A DNA stretch of 64,000 nt from Saccharopolyspora shandongensis (GTDB lineage: Bacteria; Actinomycetota; Actinomycetes; Mycobacteriales; Pseudonocardiaceae). The stretch covers positions 49,543 through 113,542 of the forward strand of contig NZ_FNOK01000029.1 of the NCBI RefSeq assembly GCF_900106995.1, read 5' to 3'. The notes under the pieces were generated by a model. The model saw nothing but the letters and a program-made list of their open reading frames with translations. It made no database searches and was not told where the DNA came from. Shown in pieces: positions 33,708-41,689 of the stretch (its first letter is position 1; each line of letters starts with the position of its first letter). The position numbers were made by a program, and so were the translations under genes.

Positions 33708-35108
33708 TCATTCGCCGCGGCGCGGCGCCGGTTCGGCGGGCCAGCGGGCGCCGTTCTCCCAGTAGGCGCGGATGCTCTCCAGCGATCGGCCCTTGGTCTC
33801 GGGCGCGAAGCGGAACACGAACGCCCAGGCGATCGCCGCGAGCAGCACGAAGATGGCGAACGTGGTGGCGCCGCCGAGGCCGTCCATCAGCGGCAGGAAG
33901 AACTGGGCGACGATCAGGTTCGCCACCAGGTCCGCGGTCAGCATCAGCGACGCGCCGAGGGCGCGCAGCCGCGCGGGGAAGCTCTCCGAGGCGAACACCC
34001 AGACCAGCGAACCGAAGCCGAAGTTGAACCCGGCGGTGAACACCAGGATCGCCGCGAAACCCCACCAGGATCCGCCGCCGCCCAGCGATCCGGTGGCGAA
34101 CACCAGGATCATCGCGACCCCGGCGGCCATCATCGCCGCGATGCCGCCGAGCAGGATCGGGCGCCGCCCGGCGCGGTCCACGACGAACAGCGAGCCGATG
34201 GTCGCCAGCAGCGCCGCCGCTTGCACGATCGCGGGCAGCCCGAGGACGGTCGCGTTGCCCTGGAAACCCATCTGCTTGAAGATCATCGGGCTGTAGTAGG
34301 TGACCGCGTTGATCCCGGTGATCTGCACGAGGAAACCCAGGACCAGCACGAACATCGTCGCGCCGGAGTAGGGGCGGCGGAACATCTCGCCGAACCGGCC
34401 ACCGTGCTGAGCCGAGATGTCGGAGCGGATCTCGGCGAGCTCCCGCTCGACGTCGGCGCCCGGGTCGACCATCCGCAGGGTCCGGCGGGCCTCGTCGTGC
34501 CGGCCCTTGAGCACGTACCAGCGCGCGGTGTCGGGCAGCCGCACGAGCAGGAAGATCACCAGTACGGACGGCACCGCGGACAGCGCGAGCATCAGTCGCC
34601 AGTTCCCCGACTCGGCCAGGCTCCAGTCGACCAGGTAGGCGGCGAGGATCCCGGCCACGGTGGCGACCTGGTAGCCGACGACCAGCGCGCCGCGGATCGC
34701 CGCCGGTGCGGACTCGGCGAGGAAGATCGGCGCCACCACCAGCGACAACCCGATGCTGACGCCGAGGAAGAACCGCGCGACGTCGAGCCAGAGGATGTCG
34801 GAGACCAACCCGGACCAGGCCGCGAACACGGCGTAGCCGAGTACCACGACGATCATCGTCGGCTTCCGGCCGATCGCGGTGGCCAGCTTCCCGGCGAGCA
34901 GTGCGCCGACGATGTTGCCCGCCACCAGCACCGTGGTCACGCTGCCCTGCAGCGCGGGGGACAGGCGCATCTCCTCGGTGATGAACAGCAGCGCCCCGGA
35001 GACGTTGCCGATGTCGTAGCCGTAGATGACGCCGATGGTCGCGGCGGCGATCGCGATCCGCCGGGCCGTTGCCGAGGTGGCGCCCAGCGAGGGGGAGGCT
35101 CCGGACAT
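33708..35108 (-). CDS. MFS sugar porter
   Basis: 466 residues with about 12 helices. Sugar-porter signatures are present: YGYDIGNVSGALLF in helix 1, GRKPTMIVV in loop 2-3, RAGRRPILLGG in loop 8-9, and PETKGRSLE near the C-terminus. Such carriers import hexoses by proton symport. Start ATG 35108. It follows the SIS-domain gene by 98 bases on the same strand, downstream of the DeoR regulator, and probably imports the sugar released by the GH109 enzyme. The exact sugar is inference. Confidence 0.87.
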   Translation of the reverse strand: MSGASPSLGATSATARRIAIAAATIGVIYGYDIGNVSGALLFITEEMRLSPALQGSVTTVLVAGNIVGALLAGKLATAIGRKPTMIVVVLGYAVFAAWSGLVSDILWLDVARFFLGVSIGLSLVVAPIFLAESAPAAIRGALVVGYQVATVAGILAAYLVDWSLAESGNWRLMLALSAVPSVLVIFLLVRLPDTARWYVLKGRHDEARRTLRMVDPGADVERELAEIRSDISAQHGGRFGEMFRRPYSGATMFVLVLGFLVQITGINAVTYYSPMIFKQMGFQGNATVLGLPAIVQAAALLATIGSLFVVDRAGRRPILLGGIAAMMAAGVAMILVFATGSLGGGGSWWGFAAILVFTAGFNFGFGSLVWVFASESFPARLRALGASLMLTADLVANLIVAQFFLPLMDGLGGATTFAIFVLLAAIAWAFVFRFAPETKGRSLESIRAYWENGARWPAEPAPRRGE

Positions 35109-35206
35109 GGCACTCTCCTTGGTGCGGTCAGGTTTCTAGGACGTCCAGCAGGTGTTCGATCTCCGGGCCGGCCCGAAGTGCACTCGGGGTGGCCGTACCT
35201 CCGCCG

Positions 35207-36088
35207 TCAGCGGTCGAGCACGACGGAGCGGCTGAGGTGCCGCGGCGCGTCCGGGTCGAGGCCGCGAAGCCGCGCGAGCCGGACGGCGAGCAGCTGGGCG
35301 CGGACCAGGTCCGCCATCGGGTCGATGGCGTGCCGGACGAACGTCGCGCCGGTGCGCCGCACGTCGGCTTCCAGGTCCGTCAGCGCCGCGCCGAGCAGCC
35401 ACGTCACGCGCCCCGGCTCGGCGATGCTGATCGGGCCGTGCCGGTACTCCAGCGCCGGGTAGGACTCGGCCCAGATCCTCGTCGCCTCGCGGAACTTCAG
35501 CGCCGCCTCGTGCGCGAGGCCGACGGTCCAGCCCGTGCCGAGGAACGTGAACTGGTCGGCCTCCAACAGGTTCGGCAGCGGCTCGCGGAGCACGGCCTCG
35601 GCTTGGTCGGCGGCACTGGCCAGGGATTGCCCGAGATGCGACCGCAGCAGTGCGAGAGCGCTGGTGGCGAACCGGGTTTGCACCACCGAGCGCTCGTCGC
35701 AGAACGACAGGTCCACGACCTCGTCGGCGACGTCGCGCACCGCGCCGGGCGTCGCTGTGAGCACCGTGGTGGGCACTTTTCCGCGCAGCGAAGCCAAGAG
35801 CTGCCGGACCTCCGTCGTCGTGCCGGAGCGCGTGATGGCCAGCACCCGGTCGTAGCGGCGGCCGGCCGGCATCTCCGACGCGGGGAACGCATCGGTCACG
35901 CCCAGTCCGGACGCCTCCCGGAGCGCTGCGAAGGACTGCGCGACGAACCACGAAGTCCCGCAGCCGATCGCCGCGACCAGCTCTCCCGCCCGCGGCAACG
36001 CGTCCTGCACCGAGTTGGCCAGGGCGGCCGCTCGGCGCCAGCACTCGGGCTGGCTGGTGATCTCGGCCTGCACGAACGACTGCGCCAT
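35207..36088 (-). CDS. SIS-domain sugar isomerase/deaminase, AgaS/GlmS-like
   Basis: 293 residues with two SIS domains. The first has AIGCGTSWFVAQSFAALRE and AITRSGTTTEV, the phosphosugar loop; the second has FLGTGWTVGLAHEAALKFRE and ESYPALEYRHGP, the signature of the GlmS isomerase half and of AgaS. Members isomerise or deaminate amino-sugar phosphates such as galactosamine-6-phosphate. No glutaminase domain is present, so ammonia release rather than synthesis is likely. It lies between the DeoR gene and the sugar porter and is preceded by an inverted repeat. Confidence 0.82.
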   Translation of the reverse strand: MAQSFVQAEITSQPECWRRAAALANSVQDALPRAGELVAAIGCGTSWFVAQSFAALREASGLGVTDAFPASEMPAGRRYDRVLAITRSGTTTEVRQLLASLRGKVPTTVLTATPGAVRDVADEVVDLSFCDERSVVQTRFATSALALLRSHLGQSLASAADQAEAVLREPLPNLLEADQFTFLGTGWTVGLAHEAALKFREATRIWAESYPALEYRHGPISIAEPGRVTWLLGAALTDLEADVRRTGATFVRHAIDPMADLVRAQLLAVRLARLRGLDPDAPRHLSRSVVLDR

Positions 36089-36148
36089 TGCGCGCTCCTC
36101 CGAAGGGCGTCGGCGAATGAAACAGCCATCAGGCTAAGTGCGTGAAAA

Positions 36149-36188
36149 TGATTGATCAATGCTCTATTCGAGCATTATTGATCAGTCA
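36149..36188. promoter_or_regulatory. Long inverted repeat, candidate DeoR operator
   Basis: The left arm TGATTGATCAATGCTC (36149-36164) and the right arm, read on the opposite strand as TGACTGATCAATAATGCTC (36188-36170), pair with one mismatch and a 3-base bulge around TATTC. The element is AT-rich, overlaps the DeoR stop codon and lies 60 bases before the SIS gene. It could be an operator for the SIS/porter genes or an attenuating hairpin. Confidence 0.5.
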
Positions 36189-36968
36189 GGCGACCAGGAC
36201 CCTGGTCCCGGCCGCGTCGAACGCCTGCCGGACCTCGTCGTCGACGCCGGAGTTGGTGATCAGCGTGTCGATCGCGTCGCCCGTGCAGATCTGTGCGAAC
36301 GCGCGGCGCCCCAGCTTCGAGCTGTCGGCGACCACGACGACGCGCGCCGCGCGCGAAGCCATCAGCCGGTTGATGCTCGCCTCGCCCTCGTGGTGCGCGT
36401 AGGCGCCGAGCTCGCTGTCGATCGCGTCGACGCCCAGGAACAGCAGGTCGAGGGTGATCTCCTGCAGGATGTGCGTGGCCAGCGGCCCGGTGAGCTCGAA
36501 GGACTGCTGTCGGGCCACGCCGCCGGTCACCACGATCTTGATGTGCGGCCGGACCACCAGCTCGTTGGCGATGTTCAGCGCGTTGGTGACCACGGTCAGT
36601 CCCGGATCGCCGCGCTCGCTGAGATCCGGCCGGGTGGCCAGGCTGCGCGCGACCTCGGTCGTGGTGGTGCCGCCGTTGAGCCCGATCACCATGCCGGGCT
36701 GGACCAGCCGCGCCGCCGCCGCGCTGATCCGCTGCTTCTCCGGCGCGTGCCGGGCGGCCTTGTGCCGCAGCGGTAGGTCGTAGGCGACGTTGGTGGCCAC
36801 CGCGCCGCCGCGGGTGCGGGCGAGCAGCTGCTGATCCGCGAGGTGGTCGAGGTCTCGGCGGATGGTCGCGGCGGAAACGTCCAGCTCGGCGGCCAGTTCC
36901 TCGACGTCGGCGCGTTCGCGCCGGCCGACGATGTCCAGGAGTTTGCTCAGCCGTTCGTGCCGGTTCAC
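36186..36968 (-). CDS. DeoR-family sugar-phosphate-responsive repressor
   Basis: 260 residues. The N-terminal winged helix RHERLSKLLDIVGRRERADVEELAAELDVS continues into TIRRDLDHL, and the sugar-phosphate sensor domain shows GLNGGTTTTEVARSL, VVTNALNIANEL, VVTGGVARQQSFEL and a C-terminal VADSSKLG. GTG 36968 is preferred over ATG 36974 because the AAGGA site is six bases from the GTG and touches the ATG. It is divergent from the GH109 gene and upstream of the SIS and porter genes, so it should control all of them, like AgaR. Confidence 0.88.
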   Translation of the reverse strand: MNRHERLSKLLDIVGRRERADVEELAAELDVSAATIRRDLDHLADQQLLARTRGGAVATNVAYDLPLRHKAARHAPEKQRISAAAARLVQPGMVIGLNGGTTTTEVARSLATRPDLSERGDPGLTVVTNALNIANELVVRPHIKIVVTGGVARQQSFELTGPLATHILQEITLDLLFLGVDAIDSELGAYAHHEGEASINRLMASRAARVVVVADSSKLGRRAFAQICTGDAIDTLITNSGVDDEVRQAFDAAGTRVLVA

Positions 36969-37149
36969 AGCCATTCCTTTCGCGCGGCCCCGACGAAAAG
37001 TACTACACCGCGCGTCGCGCGTCGGGCGCTTCGGGGCAGCCGAACGGATCATCGCCGAATCGCCCATGCGTCGGTACTGCTTCGAGGTCGAATGTGTAAT
37101 TCTGCTCGAAACTTCGTTCTATCGCGCATATTCACGCAGGAGGAGACCG

Positions 37150-38514
37150 ATGGCCGATCACACTCCCCTTTCCCGGCGGACCCTGCTGCGAACCGGTGCG
37201 GTGGCCGGAGCCGGGCTCGGGCTCGCCGGCCTGGCGGCCGGATCCGCCGCAGCGCAGGCCTGGCCCGCGGCCAAGGGAGATCCCATGATGGGCGTGCCCT
37301 TCGAGCCGCTCGACACCGTCCGCGTCGGGATCATCGGCCTGGGCAACCGCGGCGCGAGCATGCTGCCGCTGTTCCTGGCGCTCGAAGGCGTCGAGATCAC
37401 CGCGCTCTGCGACGCGAACTCCGATGCCGTGAACCGCGCGGCCAAGGCAGTGGTCGATGCGGGACGCCAGGAACCGGCCAAGCACGGCGGCGGGGACCAC
37501 GACTTCGAGGCCCTGTGCGCCCGCGACGACGTCGACTTCGTCTACATCGCCACCCCGTGGGAATGGCACACGCCGATGGCGGTCACGGCGATGCGCGGCG
37601 GCAAGCACGTCGGCGTGGAATGCCCCGCCGGCGTGACCACCGCCGAGCTGTGGGAACTCGTGGACACCTCCGAGAAGACCCGGCGGCACTGCATCCAGCT
37701 GGAGAACTGCTGCTACGGGCAGAACGAGCTGCGCGTGCTGCGGATGGCGCACGACGGCATGTTCGGCGACCTGCTCTACGGCGCCGGCGCCTACCTGCAC
37801 GACCTGCGGGAGCTGATGTTCTCCAAGACCTACTACGCGAAGCAGTGGCGCCGCGAGTGGCACACCAAGCTCAACGGCGACCTGTACCCGACGCACGGGC
37901 TCGGCCCGGTCGCGGCGTACCTCGACATCAACCGCGGCGACCGGCTGACGCGGATCACCTCCATGAGCACGCCGGCGCTCGGGCTGGCCGCCTACCGGCA
38001 GGAGCACCTGCCCGCGGACGACCCGGCGTGGCAGGAGCGCTACGTCAAGGGCGACGCGACCATGAGCCTGATCCAGACCGAGGCGGGCCGCGTCATCCAC
38101 CTCGTGCACGACGTCTCCAACGGGCGGCCCTACAGCCGGCTCAACCAGCTGCAGGGCACCAAGGGCGTGTTCGAGGACTACCCGGAGCGGATCTACCTGG
38201 AGCCGACCGGGAATCCGCACGAGTGGGGCAACTGGGACGACTACGCGGGCCACGACCACTGGCTGTGGAAGGACGTCGGCCCGGGCCCGGGCGGGCACGG
38301 TGGCATGGACTACCTGATGCTCTACCGGCTCGCGCAGACCATGCGCCTCGGGCTGCCGCCGGACATCGACGTCTACGACTCGGCGACCTGGAGCGCGCCG
38401 TTCGCGCTCAGCGCGAAGTCGATCGCGAACGGCAGCGCCGCGGTCGACTTCCCGGACTTCACCCGCGGCCGGTGGGACACCCCGCACCCCGGGACCGATT
38501 CCGCCAAACCCTGA
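37150..38514 (+). CDS. Tat-exported GH109 NAD-dependent alpha-N-acetylgalactosaminidase-like enzyme
   Basis: 454 residues. A twin-arginine signal (SRRTLLRT, residues 8-15, then a hydrophobic run and AQA) is followed by a Gfo/Idh/MocA Rossmann motif VRVGIIGLGNRGASMLPLFL. IATPWEWHTPMAVTAMRGGK, VECPAGVTT, ENCCYGQNELRVL, and GGHGGMDYLMLYRL are typical of GH109 glycosidases, which use tightly bound NAD to cleave terminal GalNAc. Tat export fits folding with cofactor before secretion. ATG 37150 has AGGAGG seven bases upstream. It is divergent from DeoR. Substrate assignment is by family; related members act on other glycans. Confidence 0.85.
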   Translation: MADHTPLSRRTLLRTGAVAGAGLGLAGLAAGSAAAQAWPAAKGDPMMGVPFEPLDTVRVGIIGLGNRGASMLPLFLALEGVEITALCDANSDAVNRAAKAVVDAGRQEPAKHGGGDHDFEALCARDDVDFVYIATPWEWHTPMAVTAMRGGKHVGVECPAGVTTAELWELVDTSEKTRRHCIQLENCCYGQNELRVLRMAHDGMFGDLLYGAGAYLHDLRELMFSKTYYAKQWRREWHTKLNGDLYPTHGLGPVAAYLDINRGDRLTRITSMSTPALGLAAYRQEHLPADDPAWQERYVKGDATMSLIQTEAGRVIHLVHDVSNGRPYSRLNQLQGTKGVFEDYPERIYLEPTGNPHEWGNWDDYAGHDHWLWKDVGPGPGGHGGMDYLMLYRLAQTMRLGLPPDIDVYDSATWSAPFALSAKSIANGSAAVDFPDFTRGRWDTPHPGTDSAKP

Positions 38515-38542
38515 CGTTCGGGGCATCTGCGAGGATCGGTGC

Positions 38543-39169
38543 GTGGCACCGGAACTCGCGCCGTGGGACCCGGCCGGACCGACCGAGGTGCAACGCCTCT
38601 TCGCGCGGCAGCCCGCGCCCTGGTGGGTGGCGGGCGGGTACGCGGTGGAACTTGCGGCGGGGCGCAGGCTGCGCGAGCACGGGGACATCGACGTGCTGCT
38701 GCTGCGCCGAGACCAGCTCGCCGTCCAGCAGGCCCTGGCGGGCTGGGAGTGGTGGGCGGCCGATCCGCCCGGAACGCTGCGGCCCTGGAGACGTGGCGAG
38801 CGGCTGCCCACCGGCGTGCACGACATCTGGTGCCGGCGGAACGCGGATTCGCCCTGGCGGATCCAGGTGATGCTGGACGAATCGGCGGGCGACGACTGGG
38901 TGTCGAGACGAGCGCGGCACCTCCGCCGGCCCATCGCCGAGATCGGCGGCCGGACCGCGGACGGTATCCCGTTCCTGATGGCGGAGATCCAGCTGTTCTA
39001 CAAGGCGGCGAACCCGCGCCCGAAGGACGAGTTCGACTTCGCCGCGGTGCTCCCGAGCCTCGACGCGGCGCAGCGCCGCTGGCTCGCCGAGGCGATCTCG
39101 ACCACCTGCGGAGCCCATCCGTGGCTGTCCGCGCTCGTTCCCGCAGACGCTCCGCGCGATCCCGCCTGA
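38543..39169 (+). CDS. Nucleotidyltransferase-fold protein, LinA/aminoglycoside-type
   Basis: 208 residues from GTG 38543. The nucleotidyltransferase core reads WWVAGGYAVELAAGRRLREH, then GDIDVLLLRRD, giving the GG...DxD metal-binding pattern, with a further aspartate in IQVMLDES and a conserved FLMAEIQLFYKAANPRPKD. This layout is shared by lincosamide and aminoglycoside nucleotidyltransferases and many uncharacterised relatives. It might adenylylate a small hydroxylated molecule; antibiotic inactivation cannot be claimed. It starts 28 bases after the GH109 gene but may have its own promoter. Confidence 0.7.
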   Translation: MAPELAPWDPAGPTEVQRLFARQPAPWWVAGGYAVELAAGRRLREHGDIDVLLLRRDQLAVQQALAGWEWWAADPPGTLRPWRRGERLPTGVHDIWCRRNADSPWRIQVMLDESAGDDWVSRRARHLRRPIAEIGGRTADGIPFLMAEIQLFYKAANPRPKDEFDFAAVLPSLDAAQRRWLAEAISTTCGAHPWLSALVPADAPRDPA

Positions 39170-39448
39170 CGCCCGGATCCGCGACGCGATCTTCAAGGGC
39201 GACGAGGCGGTGGGGGAGCTGGCGCACCGGCCCTGTACTCCGCCAACGACGCCGTCCCCGGCGAGCTGAGCCTCGACCTGCGGTGATCGACGCGCGGCGG
39301 CTCGGCGCTGCCGGGCCCGGAACGCCGCCGGGTAGCATCGGGCTCCGGCCGCCCCGGGGTGGCCGGAGCGCGAAATCTCCAGTCGGCCAGCGGAATCCCG
39401 GCCGGCGTTCGCGCTGCGAGCACAGTGGACGGAAGTTCGGGGGCGCGG
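39170..39448. other. Intergenic region with a possible gene remnant
   Basis: 279 bases. The first 115 bases read in two frames as RIRDAIFKGDEAVGELAHR then LYSANDAVPGELSLDLR before a stop, like the C-terminal end of a lost gene, but no family is recognised. The rest is promoter region for the kinase gene. Confidence 0.35.
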
Positions 39449-40606
39449 GTGGCGCAAGGGCAGCGCGCGCAGGTGGAGCGGGCGGCGGAACAGGGCGTTC
39501 GGTTCGAGCACCTGCTGGACGAGCACGCGCAGGTGCTGCACCTGCTCGACGACACGGCCGCGCTGCGCGGGCTCGCGCAGCGGGTGCGCGAGGAGTGCGG
39601 CGCGCACATCGGCCTGGCCGGGCCGGTCGAGGCCGACCGCCTGCTGGTGCTGCGGCAGTGGAACGGCACCTGCGCCACCGGCCTGCACGACCTGCGCGTT
39701 CCGATGGGCCTCGGCCTCGGCGGGCTGGCCTTCGCCGAGCTGCAACCGGTGTGGGTCGACGACTACTGCGCGTCGGAGCTGATCACCCACGACTTCGACG
39801 GGCCGATCTCCGCCGACGGCATCAAGACCATGCTTGCGGTGCCGATGGTCCGGGCGGGCAAGGTGCACGGCGTGGTCTACGCGGCGATGCGCGAGGTCAC
39901 CGACTTCGGCGGCAGGCAGCTCGACGCCGCGGTGCACGTCGCCAACAGCGGGGGACTGGCGCTGCAGACGGCGTCGGCGGCGCGGCGCCAGCGCGAGACG
40001 GCGGCCGCGGCCGAACGCCGCCGGATCGCCTCGGAGCTGCACGATTCGGTGGGAGCGCGGCTGTTCCGGATGGGCGCGGAGCTGCGCGATCTGCGGACGC
40101 ACGCCGAAGGTGGCAGCAGCGAACTGCTGGACCGGTTGGTGTCGCTGGAGAACCAGCTTGCGGAGACCGCGTCCGCCTTCCGCGACTCGGTGCACGCCCT
40201 GGACCACGGCGAACCGGGCGGCGGCCTCGCGGAGGCCTTGTCCCGGGACTGTGCGGCGTTCCAGCGCCGCACCGGCACGACGGCGCAGTCGGTCGAGGTC
40301 GGCGCGGTGCCGGACTGCGGGCCGCACCGCACCCGGGTGCTGCTCGCGGCCGCGCGCGAAGCGCTGCTCAACGTGGAGAAGCACGCCAACGCCCGCTCGG
40401 TGCTCATCAGCACGATCGCGCTGGACGACGAGATCACCGTCTCGGTCACCGACGACGGCAGCGGCTGGCCCGGCCGGGGTCAGGAGGGCAACGGCATCGG
40501 GCTGCGGGCCACCGCCGACCGGGTCGGCGAGGTCGGCGGCACGCTTTCGGTGGTGGCCAACGAGGACGGCGGGCTGACCGTGCGCATCCGGGTTCCGCTG
40601 ACGTGA
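39449..40606 (+). CDS. GAF-domain sensor histidine kinase, NarL-type
   Basis: 385 residues, soluble. A GAF domain (about 25-175, with LRQWNGTCATGLHDLRVPMG) precedes the dimerisation helix with the phospho-accepting H198 in RRIASELHDSVGARLF and a HATPase domain with NVEKHANARS, DDGSGW and GIGLRATADRVGEVGG. This is the HisKA_3/NarX arrangement. GTG 39449 is chosen as the first start preserving the family N-terminus; the frame is open to 39359. It overlaps the response regulator by four bases (GTGA). The signal may be a small cytoplasmic ligand or redox cue. Confidence 0.9.
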   Translation: MAQGQRAQVERAAEQGVRFEHLLDEHAQVLHLLDDTAALRGLAQRVREECGAHIGLAGPVEADRLLVLRQWNGTCATGLHDLRVPMGLGLGGLAFAELQPVWVDDYCASELITHDFDGPISADGIKTMLAVPMVRAGKVHGVVYAAMREVTDFGGRQLDAAVHVANSGGLALQTASAARRQRETAAAAERRRIASELHDSVGARLFRMGAELRDLRTHAEGGSSELLDRLVSLENQLAETASAFRDSVHALDHGEPGGGLAEALSRDCAAFQRRTGTTAQSVEVGAVPDCGPHRTRVLLAAAREALLNVEKHANARSVLISTIALDDEITVSVTDDGSGWPGRGQEGNGIGLRATADRVGEVGGTLSVVANEDGGLTVRIRVPLT

Positions 40607-41232
40607 GCGACGACATCCGTCTCGTCGTCGTCGACGACCATCCCGTGGTGCTCGACGGCGTTCGCCTGCTGTTGCGCGACGATCCGGCGATCCGCGTGGT
40701 CGGCGGCGCACCGGACGCCGCCTCGGCGGTGCGGCTGGTCGCGCGGGCCCGGCCGCACGTCGTCCTGCTGGACCTGCGGTTGCCGGACGCGGTGGCGAGC
40801 GAACTCGTCGCACCGCTGCGCCAGGCCGCGCCCGACGCGCGGATCGTGGTGTTCACGGCCTACCGCGATCACGCCGCGCTCCAGGCGACGCTCGACGCCG
40901 GCGTCGACGGCTGCCTGCTCAAGGACGCCGGCGCGACGGACCTGGTGGCGGCGGTGCGCCAAGCCGTGAGCGGGGTCGCGATCTTCGATCCGCGCGTCGA
41001 CGCCCGGGCGGCGCCCCGGATGCGCGCCCGGCTGCACGACACCGGGCTCACGCAACGCGAGTACGACGTGGTCCGGCACGCCGCCGCGGGACGGACCAAC
41101 CCGGAGATCGCCGAGCAGCTCGGCCTCACCCGGCACACCGTCACCGGCTACCTGCGGAACGCGATGCGCAAGCTCAACGCCCGGAACCGGATCGAGCTGA
41201 TCACCAAAGCCGCCCAGTCGGGCCTGCTGTAG
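40603..41232 (+). CDS. LuxR/NarL-family response regulator
   Basis: 209 residues. The receiver domain has the acidic pair in VVVDDHPVVLDGV, the phospho-acceptor D57 in VVLLDLRLP, and the lysine in CLLKDAG. The C-terminal helix-turn-helix reads LTQREYDVVRHAAAGRTNPE then LGLTRHTVTGYLRNAMRKLN. Start GTG 40603 overlaps the kinase stop, so the pair is translationally coupled. The target genes are unknown; the twin palindromes just downstream could be its sites but could equally be an unrelated element. Confidence 0.92.
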   Translation: MSDDIRLVVVDDHPVVLDGVRLLLRDDPAIRVVGGAPDAASAVRLVARARPHVVLLDLRLPDAVASELVAPLRQAAPDARIVVFTAYRDHAALQATLDAGVDGCLLKDAGATDLVAAVRQAVSGVAIFDPRVDARAAPRMRARLHDTGLTQREYDVVRHAAAGRTNPEIAEQLGLTRHTVTGYLRNAMRKLNARNRIELITKAAQSGLL

Positions 41233-41291
41233 TCCCTGTTCGAGCACTAGCCCGACACGCCGGTGCATGTCGCGTCCCGGCGCAATGGCGG

Positions 41292-41355
41292 CGTTTTCGC
41301 GCGAAAACGTCACCCGCACGCCTGGCGAACGCCGTTTTCGCGCGAAAACGTCACC
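41292..41355. repeat. Twin 18-bp perfect palindromes
   Basis: The palindrome CGTTTTCGCGCGAAAACG occurs at 41292-41309 and again at 41333-41350, each followed by TCACC, so the two units are 23-base direct repeats spaced 41 bases start to start (about four helical turns). They lie in the 316-base gap between the response regulator and a small membrane peptide gene. Tandem spacing argues for a protein-binding site more than for a simple terminator. Confidence 0.6.
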
Positions 41356-41548
41356 TCAACCCGATCGGGCGTCGCCGGTAGCCCCCGATTCCGGGCCGAA
41401 ACCCCACAGGTGTGGGGGTCGGCTGTGCGGTCTGCGTCTCACCCGCCGGTTCGATCGCGCGCCGGAAACGGCGTAGCCGCAGGTCAGGGGATCGCCGGTG
41501 TGGGCGGTCGGCGTCGGTCATCCGGCGCCGGCCTGGAAGGTGATCGCC

Positions 41549-41635
41549 ATGGACAAGAAGTCGAACCTGCTGATCATCGTCGTCGCCGGGGTCATCGCCA
41601 TCGGCCTGCTGTTCGTGGCCGTGTCGGTGGGCTGA
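41549..41635 (+). CDS. 28-residue single-helix membrane peptide
   Basis: A very short reading frame starting MDKKSN, then one continuous hydrophobic helix (LLIIVVAGVIAIGLLFVAVS) and a VG end. GGAAGGTG lies about seven bases before ATG 41549, and a strong hairpin follows three bases after the stop, so it has the layout of a complete expression unit. Three charged residues at the start and a neutral end predict insertion with the N-terminus inside. Such peptides often modulate a membrane protein partner, but none is identified here. Confidence 0.5.
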   Translation: MDKKSNLLIIVVAGVIAIGLLFVAVSVG

Positions 41636-41637
41636 AA

Positions 41638-41677
41638 AACGCCTGCACCCCCGGGCACAGCCGGGAGTGCAGGCGTT
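41638..41677. terminator. Bidirectional intrinsic terminator
   Basis: AACGCCTGCAC (41638-41648) pairs with GTGCAGGCGTT (41667-41677), with further pairing inside. Leftward transcripts would end in TTTTT (complement of 41635-41639), a classical terminator for the type VII operon ending at 41690; it also ends the small peptide unit. Confidence 0.8.
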
Positions 41678-41689
41678 CATCGGTGCGGC

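Noticed and set aside
39172..39286. Possible small gene after the nucleotidyltransferase
   Set aside because: Needs a frame change and has no start; retained only as a possible remnant.
41292..41350. Palindromes read as a CRISPR array
   Set aside because: Only two units, both perfect palindromes, with an 18-base spacer; no cas genes.
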